Positions 8,566 to 16,449 of a DNA stretch of 64,000 bases are shown one piece after another. Both the position numbers and the translations under genes were made by a program. The notes below the pieces were generated by a model. That model saw nothing but the letters and a program-made list of their open reading frames with translations. It had not been told where the DNA came from and searched no databases. The DNA lies in assembly GCF_013386585.1 (NCBI RefSeq), contig NZ_JACARO010000027.1:1-64000 (forward strand). Direction: 5' to 3'. Each line of letters starts with the position of its first letter. The stretch's first letter is position 1. This DNA is from Pseudomonas sp. P7548 (GTDB lineage Bacteria > Pseudomonadota > Gammaproteobacteria > Pseudomonadales > Pseudomonadaceae).

Positions 8566-9348
8566 TCAGTTCAGGCAATCGGCGTGTTGGCGCAGGTTCT
8601 GCCGGGCGTAGTAATTGAACGCAGCGCCGAAGCGCTTGGGCTTGGAGATCCAGTCATGGGCCTCGCGCCCGAGTTCTGGCAGGATCGGCTTGATCGTGCC
8701 GGCGGCCATCGCCAGCAACTGCAACTTGGCTGCGCGTTCGATCAACTGCGCGATCACACAGGCCTCCTCGATGCTCGCCCCGGTGGACAACTGGCCGTGG
8801 TGCGAAAGCAGGATGGCGCGTTTGTCGCCCAGTGCCGCCGTGATGATTTCCCCCTCTTCATTGCCCACCGGCACGCCGGGCCAGGCTTCCAGGAACGCGC
8901 AATCCTCGTACAACGGGCAGAGGTCCATGTGGGACACCTGCAGCGGCACTTCCAGCATCGACAGTGCCGCGATATGGGTAGGATGGGTGTGGATGATGCA
9001 ATTCACATCCGGCCGCCCACGGTACACCCAGGTGTGAAAACGGTTGGCCGGGTTGGGAATGCCATGGCCTTCCAACACTTCCAGGTCTTCGTTGACCAGC
9101 AACAGGTTGCTGGCGGTGATCTCATCAAAGCCCAGGCCCAATTGCTGGGTGTAATAGGTGCCAGGCTGCGGCCCACGTGCGGTGATCTGCCCGGCCAGAC
9201 CGGAATCGTGACCGTGCTCGAACAGGATGCGACACGTGAGCGCCAGCTTTTGCCGGTCGGTCCACGTATTATCCGCCAGGGTGTTTTGCATCTGGATCAG
9301 CGCCTGCTTGACCAGTTGGTCTTTGGGGAGTGCTAATGTCTTGGCCAT
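8566..9348 (-). CDS. Class II aldolase/adducin family protein
   Basis: The 260-residue protein has the zinc-binding HTHPTH motif at about residue 120 and a later LLSHHGQLSTG motif. Both are typical of class II aldolases and related decarboxylases or dehydratases acting on sugar-derived or hydroxy-acid substrates. The ATG at 9348 has GAGGGC seven bases upstream. It is first in a two-gene unit with the DapA-family gene and is divergent from an XRE-cupin regulator. The substrate is not inferable. Confidence 0.85.
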   Translation of the reverse strand: MAKTLALPKDQLVKQALIQMQNTLADNTWTDRQKLALTCRILFEHGHDSGLAGQITARGPQPGTYYTQQLGLGFDEITASNLLLVNEDLEVLEGHGIPNPANRFHTWVYRGRPDVNCIIHTHPTHIAALSMLEVPLQVSHMDLCPLYEDCAFLEAWPGVPVGNEEGEIITAALGDKRAILLSHHGQLSTGASIEEACVIAQLIERAAKLQLLAMAAGTIKPILPELGREAHDWISKPKRFGAAFNYYARQNLRQHADCLN

Positions 9349-9372
9349 ATCGGGTGCCCTCGGTGGCTGCAA

Positions 9373-9408
9373 ATGACACTAACGATGCTATATGACACTT
9401 TGTGTCAT
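9373..9408. promoter_or_regulatory. Probable operator of the XRE-cupin regulator
   Basis: A 17-base perfect palindrome, ATGACACTTTGTGTCAT (9392-9408), is preceded 19 bases earlier by a third copy of the half-site ATGACAC (9373-9379). It lies in the 105-base gap between the divergent class II aldolase and XRE-cupin genes. This is the expected position for an operator controlling both. Confidence 0.65.
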
Positions 9409-9453
9409 TGGCAAGCATGGCTCTTGCCTTTCTGCAGGGATTAACCGCAGCAC

Positions 9454-9981
9454 ATGTCTATCCGTTTGAAACTATTGAGAAAAAAACTTGGCGTGACCCT
9501 GGAAGCCCTGGCTGAAAAATCCGGGATGACCAAGAGCTACCTGTCCAAGGTCGAGCGCGGGCTCAATACGCCGTCGATTGCCGCCGCGCTGAAGCTGGCC
9601 AAGGCCTTGAACGTGAAGGTCGAAGAGCTGTTCAGCGAAGACAGCGTCAGCCTCGACAGCTACAGTCTGGTGCGCAGCCACGAGCGCCCGGACATCTCGC
9701 CGGGTTACGCGGTGTTGGCCCATCAGGTCAGCGAGCGCAGCCTGCTGCCGTTCATCATCTACCCGCCGGCGGAGTTCACCGACAAGACCTTCAAGGAGCA
9801 CGTGGGGGAAGAGTTTCTGTTCGTGCATGAAGGCCGGGTGGAGGTGGACTTCATGAACGAGCGGGTGATTCTGGAACGCGGTGATGCGCTGCATTTCAAT
9901 GCGCAGAAGCCCCATCGGCTGCGTTCGGTGGGCGATGTGCAGGCGCAGCTGTTGGTCGTGGTGCACAGCTCGGAAGAATGA
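9454..9981 (+). CDS. XRE-family transcriptional regulator with cupin sensor domain
   Basis: The 175-residue protein has an N-terminal helix-turn-helix at about 5-60 (LEALAEKSGMTKSYLSKVERG). A C-terminal cupin at about 105-172 has the HVGEEFLFVHEGRVEVDF and GDALHFNAQKPHRLRS strands. Such proteins usually sense a small acid or metabolite in the cupin and regulate an adjacent catabolic operon. The divergent aldolase genes and the intervening palindrome fit that role. Confidence 0.88.
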   Translation: MSIRLKLLRKKLGVTLEALAEKSGMTKSYLSKVERGLNTPSIAAALKLAKALNVKVEELFSEDSVSLDSYSLVRSHERPDISPGYAVLAHQVSERSLLPFIIYPPAEFTDKTFKEHVGEEFLFVHEGRVEVDFMNERVILERGDALHFNAQKPHRLRSVGDVQAQLLVVVHSSEE

Positions 9982-10002
9982 CCACGATGCAGGATTGAAA
10001 TA

Positions 10003-10019
10003 GGGGCCCGCTCCCACAT
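10003..10019. repeat. Solo REP half-element
   Basis: GGGCCCGCTCCCACATT is one arm of the GTGGGAGCGGGC REP family without a recognisable partner. It lies between the convergent XRE-cupin and DUF4917 genes. Confidence 0.5.
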
Positions 10020-10024
10020 TTTGA

Positions 10025-11041
10025 TCAGCGTTCGACAGGCACTGACAGCGCTGAATTGCCCAACGGATGCGTGCGCGCCGCGAAGAACTTCAGTTCCACG
10101 CCAGTCCCATCGAACAACGCCGAATACCGCCGTTTCTGCTGACGAATAAACCCGTCACTGCGCCCCGACACCGAAATCGCCAGGGTCGATACATTCGCCT
10201 GGCGAATCGCGTCCACCAGGTGCTTGTCCTGCGCGCCCAGCTCATGGCCGAAGATGCACAGCGCACCCTCATGGGTCAGCAATTGTTCATAACAGAACGA
10301 CAGGTAATCCGAGCTGCGGATGGTCTTGAGCTTCTCTTCAACCTTGCCCTCGCTGACAAACAGCGGCACATCGTCCAGGGTCTTGAGCGTGTTGTTGATG
10401 GCAAAACTGCTGAGCAGGGTGCTGTCGGTGGACGGCAATTTGCGTGCGGTGCCGTCGAGGTTGCGCACCAGGTGCAGGCCGCCGTGCAGGTAGAGGATGC
10501 GCGTCGCCTCGGTGCGGGTGTTGCGCAGGTCGAAGCTGGCGTCGGCGCTGCCGAACAGGTCGTCGATGCCCGGGGTGTGCAGGATCGCCCAGTAGTTGAG
10601 CAAGTCGTAGTTGCTGGTGAATACCGTGGCGTAGCTCGCCAGTTCAGCGTTGATCGTCGCCAATGTCGACGGCTGCACCAGGCGCCAGGGGATGTGCACG
10701 CTGTGGATGGTATTGATCAGCGCTTCCTTGATCGCATAGTAGCGATTGCGCGGCGCCGCCGAGCTGACGGCCAGGGCCTTGTTGACCCGGCTGGTGGTTT
10801 TCAGCGCACCCAGGGCTTGCTCGAAACTACGGGTTTGCAGGGCGTCGAACACGCTGAGTTCGGACTGGCTCAGGGGTTTTTCTTCGACGGTGCGCGCGTT
10901 TTCGAACAGCGAGTCGTAGGCAAAGTCTTCCCAGATCGTACGGCTGGCACCGTTGCCGATCAGAATCGCGCTGAAGTCGACGGCACTGCGCAGCGCATTC
11001 CAGTCGTCTAGGTGGGCGTCAATATCCTGGAAATCCTTCAT
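10025..11041 (-). CDS. DUF4917 family protein with SIR2-like motifs
   Basis: The 338-residue protein matches the DUF4917 pattern. Features seen are an N-terminal ILIGNGASR glycine motif (about 27-35), VFTSNYDLLNYW (about 140-151), ILYLHGGLHLV (about 180-190) and CIFGHELGAQDKHLVDAI near 270. The order GNGAS / SNYD / LHG / FGHxLGxxD is that of SIR2-like NAD-binding domains, where the Asn and His are the catalytic pair in NADases. No membrane segment or partner gene is evident. The gene stands alone between an XRE regulator and an alcohol dehydrogenase. The molecular function is unknown; a NAD-consuming role is inference. Confidence 0.75.
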   Translation of the reverse strand: MKDFQDIDAHLDDWNALRSAVDFSAILIGNGASRTIWEDFAYDSLFENARTVEEKPLSQSELSVFDALQTRSFEQALGALKTTSRVNKALAVSSAAPRNRYYAIKEALINTIHSVHIPWRLVQPSTLATINAELASYATVFTSNYDLLNYWAILHTPGIDDLFGSADASFDLRNTRTEATRILYLHGGLHLVRNLDGTARKLPSTDSTLLSSFAINNTLKTLDDVPLFVSEGKVEEKLKTIRSSDYLSFCYEQLLTHEGALCIFGHELGAQDKHLVDAIRQANVSTLAISVSGRSDGFIRQQKRRYSALFDGTGVELKFFAARTHPLGNSALSVPVER

Positions 11042-11164
11042 TGCGGCGGGTCTACTCGAAATCGGCTGGGCGGTGACTTTATCACGAGCGGGCGTTGATC
11101 CTGATCAAGATACGCCGCGCGATAGAGGTGGATTCTGTTGGCATAACGCCTCTGAGGATTGACC

Positions 11165-12313
11165 ATGAGCAGCACCTTCTTCATCCCCGCCGTCAACATC
11201 ATGGGCATCGACTGCCTCGACGAAGCCATGACCGCCATCCGCAACTATGGTTTTCGCAAGGCGCTGATCGTCACGGACGCGGGCCTGGCCAAGGCCGGCG
11301 TTGCCAGCATGATTGCCGAGAAACTGGCCATGCAGGACATCGACTCAGTGATCTACGACGGCGCCAAACCCAACCCCACGGTTGAGAACGTCGAGAACGG
11401 CCTGGCGCTGTTGCAGCAGAGCGCCTGTGATTGCGTGGTGTCCCTGGGCGGCGGTTCGCCCCATGACTGCGCCAAGGGCATCGCCCTGTGCGCCACCAAC
11501 GGCGGGCACATCGGCGACTACGAAGGGGTCGATCAATCGAGCAAGCCGCAACTGCCGCTGGTGGCCATCAACACCACGGCCGGCACCGCCAGCGAGATGA
11601 CCCGTTTCTGCATCATCACCGACCAAACCCGCCACGTGAAAATGGCCATTGTCGACCGCAACGTCACGCCACTGCTGTCGGTCAACGACCCGGCGCTGAT
11701 GGTCGGCATGCCCAAGGGCCTCACCGCCGCCACCGGTATGGACGCCCTGACTCACGCCATCGAGGCCTACGTGTCCACCGCCGCCACGCCGATCACCGAC
11801 GCCTGTGCGATCAAGGCCATCGAGCTGATCAGCGCCAACCTGCGCCTGGCGGTCCGCGATGGCAGCGATCAGGCGGCGCGGGAAAACATGGCCTACGCGC
11901 AATTCCTGGCAGGCATGGCCTTCAACAACGCGTCCCTGGGTTTCGTACACGCCATGGCTCATCAACTGGGCGGCCTGTATGACCTGCCCCACGGCGTGTG
12001 CAACGCGGTGTTGCTGCCTCATGTGCAAAGCTTCAACGCCAGCGTCAGCGCCAAACGCTTGAGCGATGTGGCGCGCGCACTGGGCGCCGACATCAAGGGC
12101 CGCACCCCGGAAGAGGGCGCGCAAGCCGCCATCGCCGCGATCCGCAGCTTGTCCCACGACGTCGAGATCCCGGCCGGCCTGCGGGAACTGGGGGCCAAAT
12201 TGCAGGACATTCCCCTGCTCGCCACCAATGCCTTGAAGGACGCCTGCGGGTTGACCAACCCACGGCGCGCCGATCAGCGTCAGATCGAGGAGATCTTTCG
12301 CAGCGCGTTCTGA
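11165..12313 (+). CDS. Iron-containing alcohol dehydrogenase (YiaY-like)
   Basis: The 382-residue group III alcohol dehydrogenase has an N-terminal NAD-binding half with [13 protein letters not shown]. The C-terminal metal-binding half has [24 protein letters not shown] and [14 protein letters not shown], carrying the Asp and His iron ligands. Length and motifs match E. coli YiaY and related dehydrogenases that oxidise primary alcohols or L-threonine. The ATG at 11165 follows GAGG by seven bases. It appears monocistronic. Confidence 0.88.
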   Translation: MSSTFFIPAVNIMGIDCLDEAMTAIRNYGFRKALIVTDAGLAKAGVASMIAEKLAMQDIDSVIYDGAKPNPTVENVENGLALLQQSACDCVVSLGGGSPHDCAKGIALCATNGGHIGDYEGVDQSSKPQLPLVAINTTAGTASEMTRFCIITDQTRHVKMAIVDRNVTPLLSVNDPALMVGMPKGLTAATGMDALTHAIEAYVSTAATPITDACAIKAIELISANLRLAVRDGSDQAARENMAYAQFLAGMAFNNASLGFVHAMAHQLGGLYDLPHGVCNAVLLPHVQSFNASVSAKRLSDVARALGADIKGRTPEEGAQAAIAAIRSLSHDVEIPAGLRELGAKLQDIPLLATNALKDACGLTNPRRADQRQIEEIFRSAF

Positions 12314-12318
12314 GCCGG

Positions 12319-12412
12319 GCAGTGGCAAGCTGCAAGCGTTAAGCTACAAGCTGGTAAGGTGTGAATCTCGCACTGCATTCAACTTGAGCATGAAGCTTGC
12401 GGCTTGCCGCTG
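12319..12412. repeat. Imperfect inverted repeat, GCAAGCTGCAAGC type
   Basis: CAGTGGCAAGCTGCAAGC near 12320 is inversely repeated as GCTTGCGGCTTGCCGCTG at 12394-12411, with internal AAGCTACAAGCTG copies. It resembles a further family of Pseudomonas intergenic palindromes, distinct from the REPINs listed elsewhere. It fills the gap after the dehydrogenase gene and could act as a terminator hairpin. Confidence 0.5.
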
Positions 12413-12422
12413 AGGTCCCCCT

Positions 12423-13097
12423 ATGAGAGTTCTGCTATTCGGCGCCACCGGCATGGTCGGCCAAGGCGTGCTGCGTGAGTGCCTGTTGGCCGCCGATGTC
12501 CAGGAAGTCGTCGCCGTCGGCCGCACGCCGTTGACCCAGCAACACGGCAAGCTGCATCAGGTGTTGCACAGCGACATGCTGGATTTCCAGCCACTGGAAA
12601 ACCTGCTGCAAGGCTTCGACGCCTGCTTCTTCTGCCTTGGCGTTTCTTCGGCGGGGATGAACGAGATCAAGTACACCCACCTCACCTATGACCTCACGCT
12701 GGTCGCGGCCAGCACCCTGGCGCGGCTCAATCCGCAGATGACGTTTATCTACGTGTCCGGCGCTGGCACCGACAGTTCCGAAGCCGGCAAGTCGATGTGG
12801 GCGCGGGTCAAGGGCAAGACCGAGAACGCCTTGCTGCGCCTGCCGTTCAAGGCGGTGTACCTGTTTCGGCCGGGGGTGATCCAGCCGTTGCATGGCGTGC
12901 GTTCCAAAACGCCGTTGTACCAGTCGTTCTACACCGCACTCGGTCCGTTGCTGTCGTTCTTTCGCCGGATCAAACCGGATTGGGTAGTGAGCACCGAGAC
13001 CGTCGGCCGGGCGATGTTGCAGGCGGCGAGCGTGGGGGCGCCGCAGCCGGTGGTGGAACAGGCCGGGATTAATCGCTTGGCTGACGAGCGTCACTGA
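12423..13097 (+). CDS. NAD(P)-binding epimerase/dehydratase family protein
   Basis: The 224-residue Rossmann-fold protein begins with the dinucleotide motif LLFGATGMVGQGVL (residues 4-17). It continues with VAVGRTPL and a YVSGAGTDSSE stretch typical of short atypical SDRs of the YbjT/HTATIP2 type. There is no obvious catalytic YxxxK. The stop TGA overlaps the ATG of the LysR gene, so the two are co-translated. The role is unknown. Confidence 0.78.
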   Translation: MRVLLFGATGMVGQGVLRECLLAADVQEVVAVGRTPLTQQHGKLHQVLHSDMLDFQPLENLLQGFDACFFCLGVSSAGMNEIKYTHLTYDLTLVAASTLARLNPQMTFIYVSGAGTDSSEAGKSMWARVKGKTENALLRLPFKAVYLFRPGVIQPLHGVRSKTPLYQSFYTALGPLLSFFRRIKPDWVVSTETVGRAMLQAASVGAPQPVVEQAGINRLADERH

Positions 13098-14008
13098 TGT
13101 TGCACAAAAGCCTGGTGCGCCGGCTGGACCTGATCACTTTGCAACTGTTCGTCGCGGTCTACGAGGAGGGCACCTTGACCCGTGCCGCCAACCGCGAAGC
13201 CATTGCCGTGTCGGCGGCCAGCAAGCGCTTGATGGAGCTGGAGCAAGTGCTGGGTGTGAGCCTGTTCGTGCGCCGTGCCAAAGGCATGGACCTGACCGCC
13301 GCCGGGGAAACCCTGTTGCACCACGCCCGGCAGATGTTGTTCAACGTCGAAAAAATGGGCCTGGAGCTGGGCGAGCACAGCCACGGCGTGCGCGGTTATG
13401 TGCGGATGCTGGCCAACCTGTCGGCGATCATTCAGTTTCTTCCTGAAGATTTACGGGATTTTTCCCAGCTGCACCCCGAAGTGAAAACCGATCTGGAAGA
13501 GCGCCCCAGCAACGGCGTGGTGCAAGGCGTGCTCGATGGCGTGGCCGACCTGGGCATCTGCTCCAGTGACACCGACACCAAAGGCTTGCCCGGCGTGACC
13601 TACCGTCTCGACAAACTGGTGGTGCTGATGCCCGCCGATCATCCGCTGGCCACGCGCGACAGCCTGGCGTTCGCCGAGACCCTGGACAGCGATTATGTCG
13701 GCTTGCACGCCGCCAGTTCGATCAACATGCGCACCCACGCCGCCGCGCGCGAGGCGGGCAAGATGCTGCGCCTGCGCATTCATGTGCCGGGGTTTGATGC
13801 GATGTGCCGGATGGTCCAGGCGAACATGGGCATTGGCATCCTGCCGCACAAGGCCTATGAATTGTTCGGCCGGGCGCTGGGCCTGCACGCGGTGCCGTTG
13901 ACGGATGCCTGGTCGGATCGCAGCCTGATCCTGGTGGTGCGCGATGAGGCGCAACTGTCGCCGGTGAGCTGTCTGCTCTTCGACCACCTCCACAACCCTC
14001 TGATTTAA
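13097..14008 (+). CDS. LysR-family transcriptional regulator
   Basis: The 303-residue protein has an N-terminal winged HTH (about 10-68; TLTRAANREAIAVSAASKRLMELEQ in overlapping segments) and a C-terminal periplasmic-binding-like effector domain (about 95-298). It overlaps the preceding SDR gene by one base. It lies upstream, in the same direction, of the CoA-transferase/lyase/MFS cluster, separated by a large REPIN, and is the best candidate regulator of that cluster. Confidence 0.88.
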   Translation: MLHKSLVRRLDLITLQLFVAVYEEGTLTRAANREAIAVSAASKRLMELEQVLGVSLFVRRAKGMDLTAAGETLLHHARQMLFNVEKMGLELGEHSHGVRGYVRMLANLSAIIQFLPEDLRDFSQLHPEVKTDLEERPSNGVVQGVLDGVADLGICSSDTDTKGLPGVTYRLDKLVVLMPADHPLATRDSLAFAETLDSDYVGLHAASSINMRTHAAAREAGKMLRLRIHVPGFDAMCRMVQANMGIGILPHKAYELFGRALGLHAVPLTDAWSDRSLILVVRDEAQLSPVSCLLFDHLHNPLI

Positions 14009-14022
14009 ACGGCACCCGTTGT

Positions 14023-14155
14023 TGTAGTGAGCGGGCTTGCCCCGCGCTGGGTGGCGAAGCCGCCCCAAACCCGAGCGCCGCGGTCTTTCCGAAATACCGC
14101 GTCGGCCTTATTGGGGCGGCTCCGCCACCCAGCGCGGGCAAGCCCGCTCACTACA
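14023..14155. repeat. Large REPIN, TGTAGTGAGCGGGCTTGCCC type
   Basis: Arms TGTAGTGAGCGGGCTTGCCC and their complement are extended by an inner inverted pair (GCGCTGGGTGGCGAAGCCGC against GCGGCTCCGCCACCCAGCGC). The result is a roughly 133-base long hairpin. It is a third REP sequence group in this window. Confidence 0.85.
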
Positions 14156-14238
14156 GTATTCGTGTTTGGCGAACGCTCGTTGCCAACTGACGGTTGGATT
14201 TCTCCTGTGGCTGCCCTCTAGTCTTGGCCCCACATTCC

Positions 14239-14246
14239 AAGAACAA
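14239..14246 (+). promoter_or_regulatory. Hfq/Crc-type A-rich motif (AAGAACAA) at the CoA-transferase ribosome site
   Basis: AAGAACAA fits AAnAAnAA, the catabolite-activity motif recognised by Hfq with Crc in pseudomonads. It abuts the AGAGG ribosome binding site eight bases before the ATG at 14259. Blocking translation when preferred carbon sources are present is the expected effect. This is a motif match only. Confidence 0.4.
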
Positions 14247-14258
14247 GAGGTACACCCC

Positions 14259-15452
14259 ATGACGGCTCCCCTGAGCGGTATCAAGGTGATCGAGATCGGC
14301 ACCCTGATTGCCGCGCCGTTCGCCGCGCGGCTGATGGCCGAGTTTGGCGCCGAGGTGATCAAGATCGAAGCCATGGGCCAGGGCGACCCGCTTCGCAAAT
14401 GGCGAAAGCTGCACGAAGGCACGTCGCTGTGGTGGTACCTGCAATCGCGCAACAAGAAATCCCTGGCCCTGAACCTCAAGTCCCCGGAAGGCCTGGGCCT
14501 GATCAAGCAACTGCTCGGCGACGCCGACGTACTCATCGAAAACCTGCGCCCCGGTGGCCTGGAAAAACTCGGCCTGGGCTGGGATGTGCTGCAGGCCATC
14601 AACCCCAAGCTGACCCTGGTGCGCATCTCCGGCTACGGCCAGACCGGCCCCTACCGCGACCGCCCTGGCTTCGGCGCCATCGGCGAGGCCATGGGCGGCA
14701 TCCGCTACACCACCGGCAACCCGGACTCACCGCCTGCGCGGGTCGGCGTGAGCCTGGGCGATTCCCTGGCTTCATTGCACGGCGTGATCGGCGCGCTGAT
14801 GTCGCTGCTGCGGGTCAAGACCGGGCAGGGCGACGGGCAGGTGGTCGATGTGTCCCTGGCCGAAAGCGTGTTCAACCTGATGGAAAGCCTGGTGCCCGAA
14901 TACGACATGCTCGGCCATGTGCGTGAGCGCAGCGGCGGGGCGTTGCCCGGCATTGCGCCGTCCAACACTTACCTGACCGCCGACGGCGCCTATGTGGTGA
15001 TCGCCGGCAACAGCGACCCGATCTACAAGCGCCTGATGACCACCATCGGCCGCGCCGACCTGGCCGACGCGCCCGAGTTCGCCCACAACGATGGCCGCGC
15101 CGCCAAGAGCGGTCTGCTCGATGCGGCAATCACCCACTGGACCAGCAGCTTGCCCATCGAGCAGGTGCTCAGCGCCCTGGAAGCCGCCGAAGTGCCGGCC
15201 GGGCGTATCTACTCCGTGGCCGATATCGTCAGCGACCCGCACTACCAGGCGCGTGACATGTTGCTCAATGCCGAGTTGCCCGGTGGTGTGTCGGTGAAGA
15301 TGCCGGGCATCGTGCCCAAGCTGTCCGAAACCCCTGGCGGCGTGAACTGGCAAGGGCCGACCCTGGGCCAGCACACCGACGATATCCTCGGCAGCCTGGG
15401 CCTGACCGGGGCCGATATCCAACGCCTGAAAACTGCGGGAGTGGTGCAATGA
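14259..15452 (+). CDS. CaiB/BaiF-family CoA-transferase (family III)
   Basis: The 397-residue protein opens with LSGIKVIEIGTLIAAPFAARL and has the family III transferase pattern. The catalytic Asp region is seen around VVDVSLAESVFN, with KRSLNLK-like NKKSLALNLKS and LIENLRPGGLEKLG. It should move CoA from a donor such as succinyl-CoA to a carboxylic acid. The ATG follows AAGAGG by about eight bases; the frame stays open far upstream through the REPIN, so the long frame is not the gene. The stop overlaps the lyase start by four bases, indicating an operon. Confidence 0.88.
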   Translation: MTAPLSGIKVIEIGTLIAAPFAARLMAEFGAEVIKIEAMGQGDPLRKWRKLHEGTSLWWYLQSRNKKSLALNLKSPEGLGLIKQLLGDADVLIENLRPGGLEKLGLGWDVLQAINPKLTLVRISGYGQTGPYRDRPGFGAIGEAMGGIRYTTGNPDSPPARVGVSLGDSLASLHGVIGALMSLLRVKTGQGDGQVVDVSLAESVFNLMESLVPEYDMLGHVRERSGGALPGIAPSNTYLTADGAYVVIAGNSDPIYKRLMTTIGRADLADAPEFAHNDGRAAKSGLLDAAITHWTSSLPIEQVLSALEAAEVPAGRIYSVADIVSDPHYQARDMLLNAELPGGVSVKMPGIVPKLSETPGGVNWQGPTLGQHTDDILGSLGLTGADIQRLKTAGVVQ

Positions 15453-16390
15453 TTGCTGATTATTCCGACGCGCTGATCGTGCAGGAAGTGTCCCCGCGTG
15501 ACGGTCTGCAGATCGAACCGACCTGGGTCGAAACCGCCGACAAGATCGCCCTGATCGACGGGCTGTCCCAGGCCGGTTTTTCGCGGATCGAAGCCGGCTC
15601 GTTCGTTTCGCCAAAGGCCATACCGGCCCTGCGCGATGGCGAGCAGGTGTTCCACGGCATCGCGCGCAAGCCGGGTGTGGTTTACGTGGCGCTGATTCCC
15701 AATCTCAAGGGCGCCCAGCGCGCCATCGCGTCCCGCGCCGATGAGCTGAACCTGGTGATGTCCGCCAGCCAGACCCACAACCTGGCGAACATGCGCATGC
15801 GTTGTGAAGCGTCGTTGGAAGCGTTTGGCGACATCGTCAGTTTTGCTGCCGGGCATCCGGTCAGTCTCAATGGCAGCATCGCCACCACTTTCGGTTGCCC
15901 GTTCGAGGGCAAGATTGATGAGGACCGCGTGCTGCACATTGTCGACGCTTACCTGGAACTGGGCATTAAGGGCATCAGCCTCGCTGACACCACCGGCATG
16001 GCCAACCCGCGTCAGGTGCAGCGCCTGGTCAAGCGTGTGCTGGAACGTGTGCCGGCCAGTGACCTGACTCTGCATTTCCATAACACGCGGGGCTTGGGTC
16101 TATGCAATGTGCTGGCCGCCTTTGAAGCCGGCGCCCGGCGTTTTGACGCGGCCCTTGGCGGCCTGGGTGGCTGCCCGTTCGCGCCAGGAGCCTCGGGCAA
16201 TATCTGTACCGAAGACCTGGTGAACCTCTGCGACGAAGTCGGCATTCCCACCGGCATCGACCTGCCGCACCTGCTAGACATGTCCCGCCGCTTGCCGGCC
16301 CTGCTGGGCCATGAGTTACCCGGCCAGGTGGCCAAGGCCGGGCGCAACTGCGACCTGCATCCGCCACCGGCGTACATCGCCACGCTGTAA
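15449..16390 (+). CDS. HMG-CoA lyase-like enzyme (acyl-CoA lyase)
   Basis: The 313-residue TIM-barrel protein has the HMGL catalytic signature. VSPRDGLQ carries the Arg/Asp pair, LHFHNTRGLG the metal-binding His residues, and GGLGGCPFAPGASGN the active-site Cys loop. It is the partner of the CoA-transferase immediately upstream. The transferase would activate a 3-hydroxy-3-methyl dicarboxylate (HMG or a citramalate-like acid) and this lyase would split it to acetyl-CoA and a keto acid. The family is clear; the exact substrate is inferred. A leucine-pathway HMG-CoA lyase would normally sit beside the liu genes, which are absent here. Confidence 0.85.
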   Translation: MIADYSDALIVQEVSPRDGLQIEPTWVETADKIALIDGLSQAGFSRIEAGSFVSPKAIPALRDGEQVFHGIARKPGVVYVALIPNLKGAQRAIASRADELNLVMSASQTHNLANMRMRCEASLEAFGDIVSFAAGHPVSLNGSIATTFGCPFEGKIDEDRVLHIVDAYLELGIKGISLADTTGMANPRQVQRLVKRVLERVPASDLTLHFHNTRGLGLCNVLAAFEAGARRFDAALGGLGGCPFAPGASGNICTEDLVNLCDEVGIPTGIDLPHLLDMSRRLPALLGHELPGQVAKAGRNCDLHPPPAYIATL

Positions 16391-16403
16391 CGCCGCACCA
16401 GAC

Positions 16404-16414
16404 AACAAAAACAA
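16404..16414 (+). promoter_or_regulatory. Tandem Hfq/Crc-type A-rich motif before the MFS gene
   Basis: AACAAAAACAA contains two overlapping AAnAAnAA motifs. It lies about 36 bases before the MFS start codon, in the short gap after the lyase gene. It may bring the transporter under the same Hfq/Crc control as the transferase gene. Confidence 0.3.
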
Positions 16415-16449
16415 TCGGGCGCCTGTGAGCAGCCCGCTGGAGAGAAACC

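Noticed and set aside
7507..9336. A 609-codon frame antisense to the two aldolase genes
   Set aside because: It runs through a REPIN and opposite two well-supported enzymes; the translation is low in recognisable features.
14037..14258. A 74-codon N-terminal extension of the CoA-transferase
   Set aside because: It is translated REPIN sequence, and the family start MTAPLSGIKVIEIG has its own AAGAGG site.
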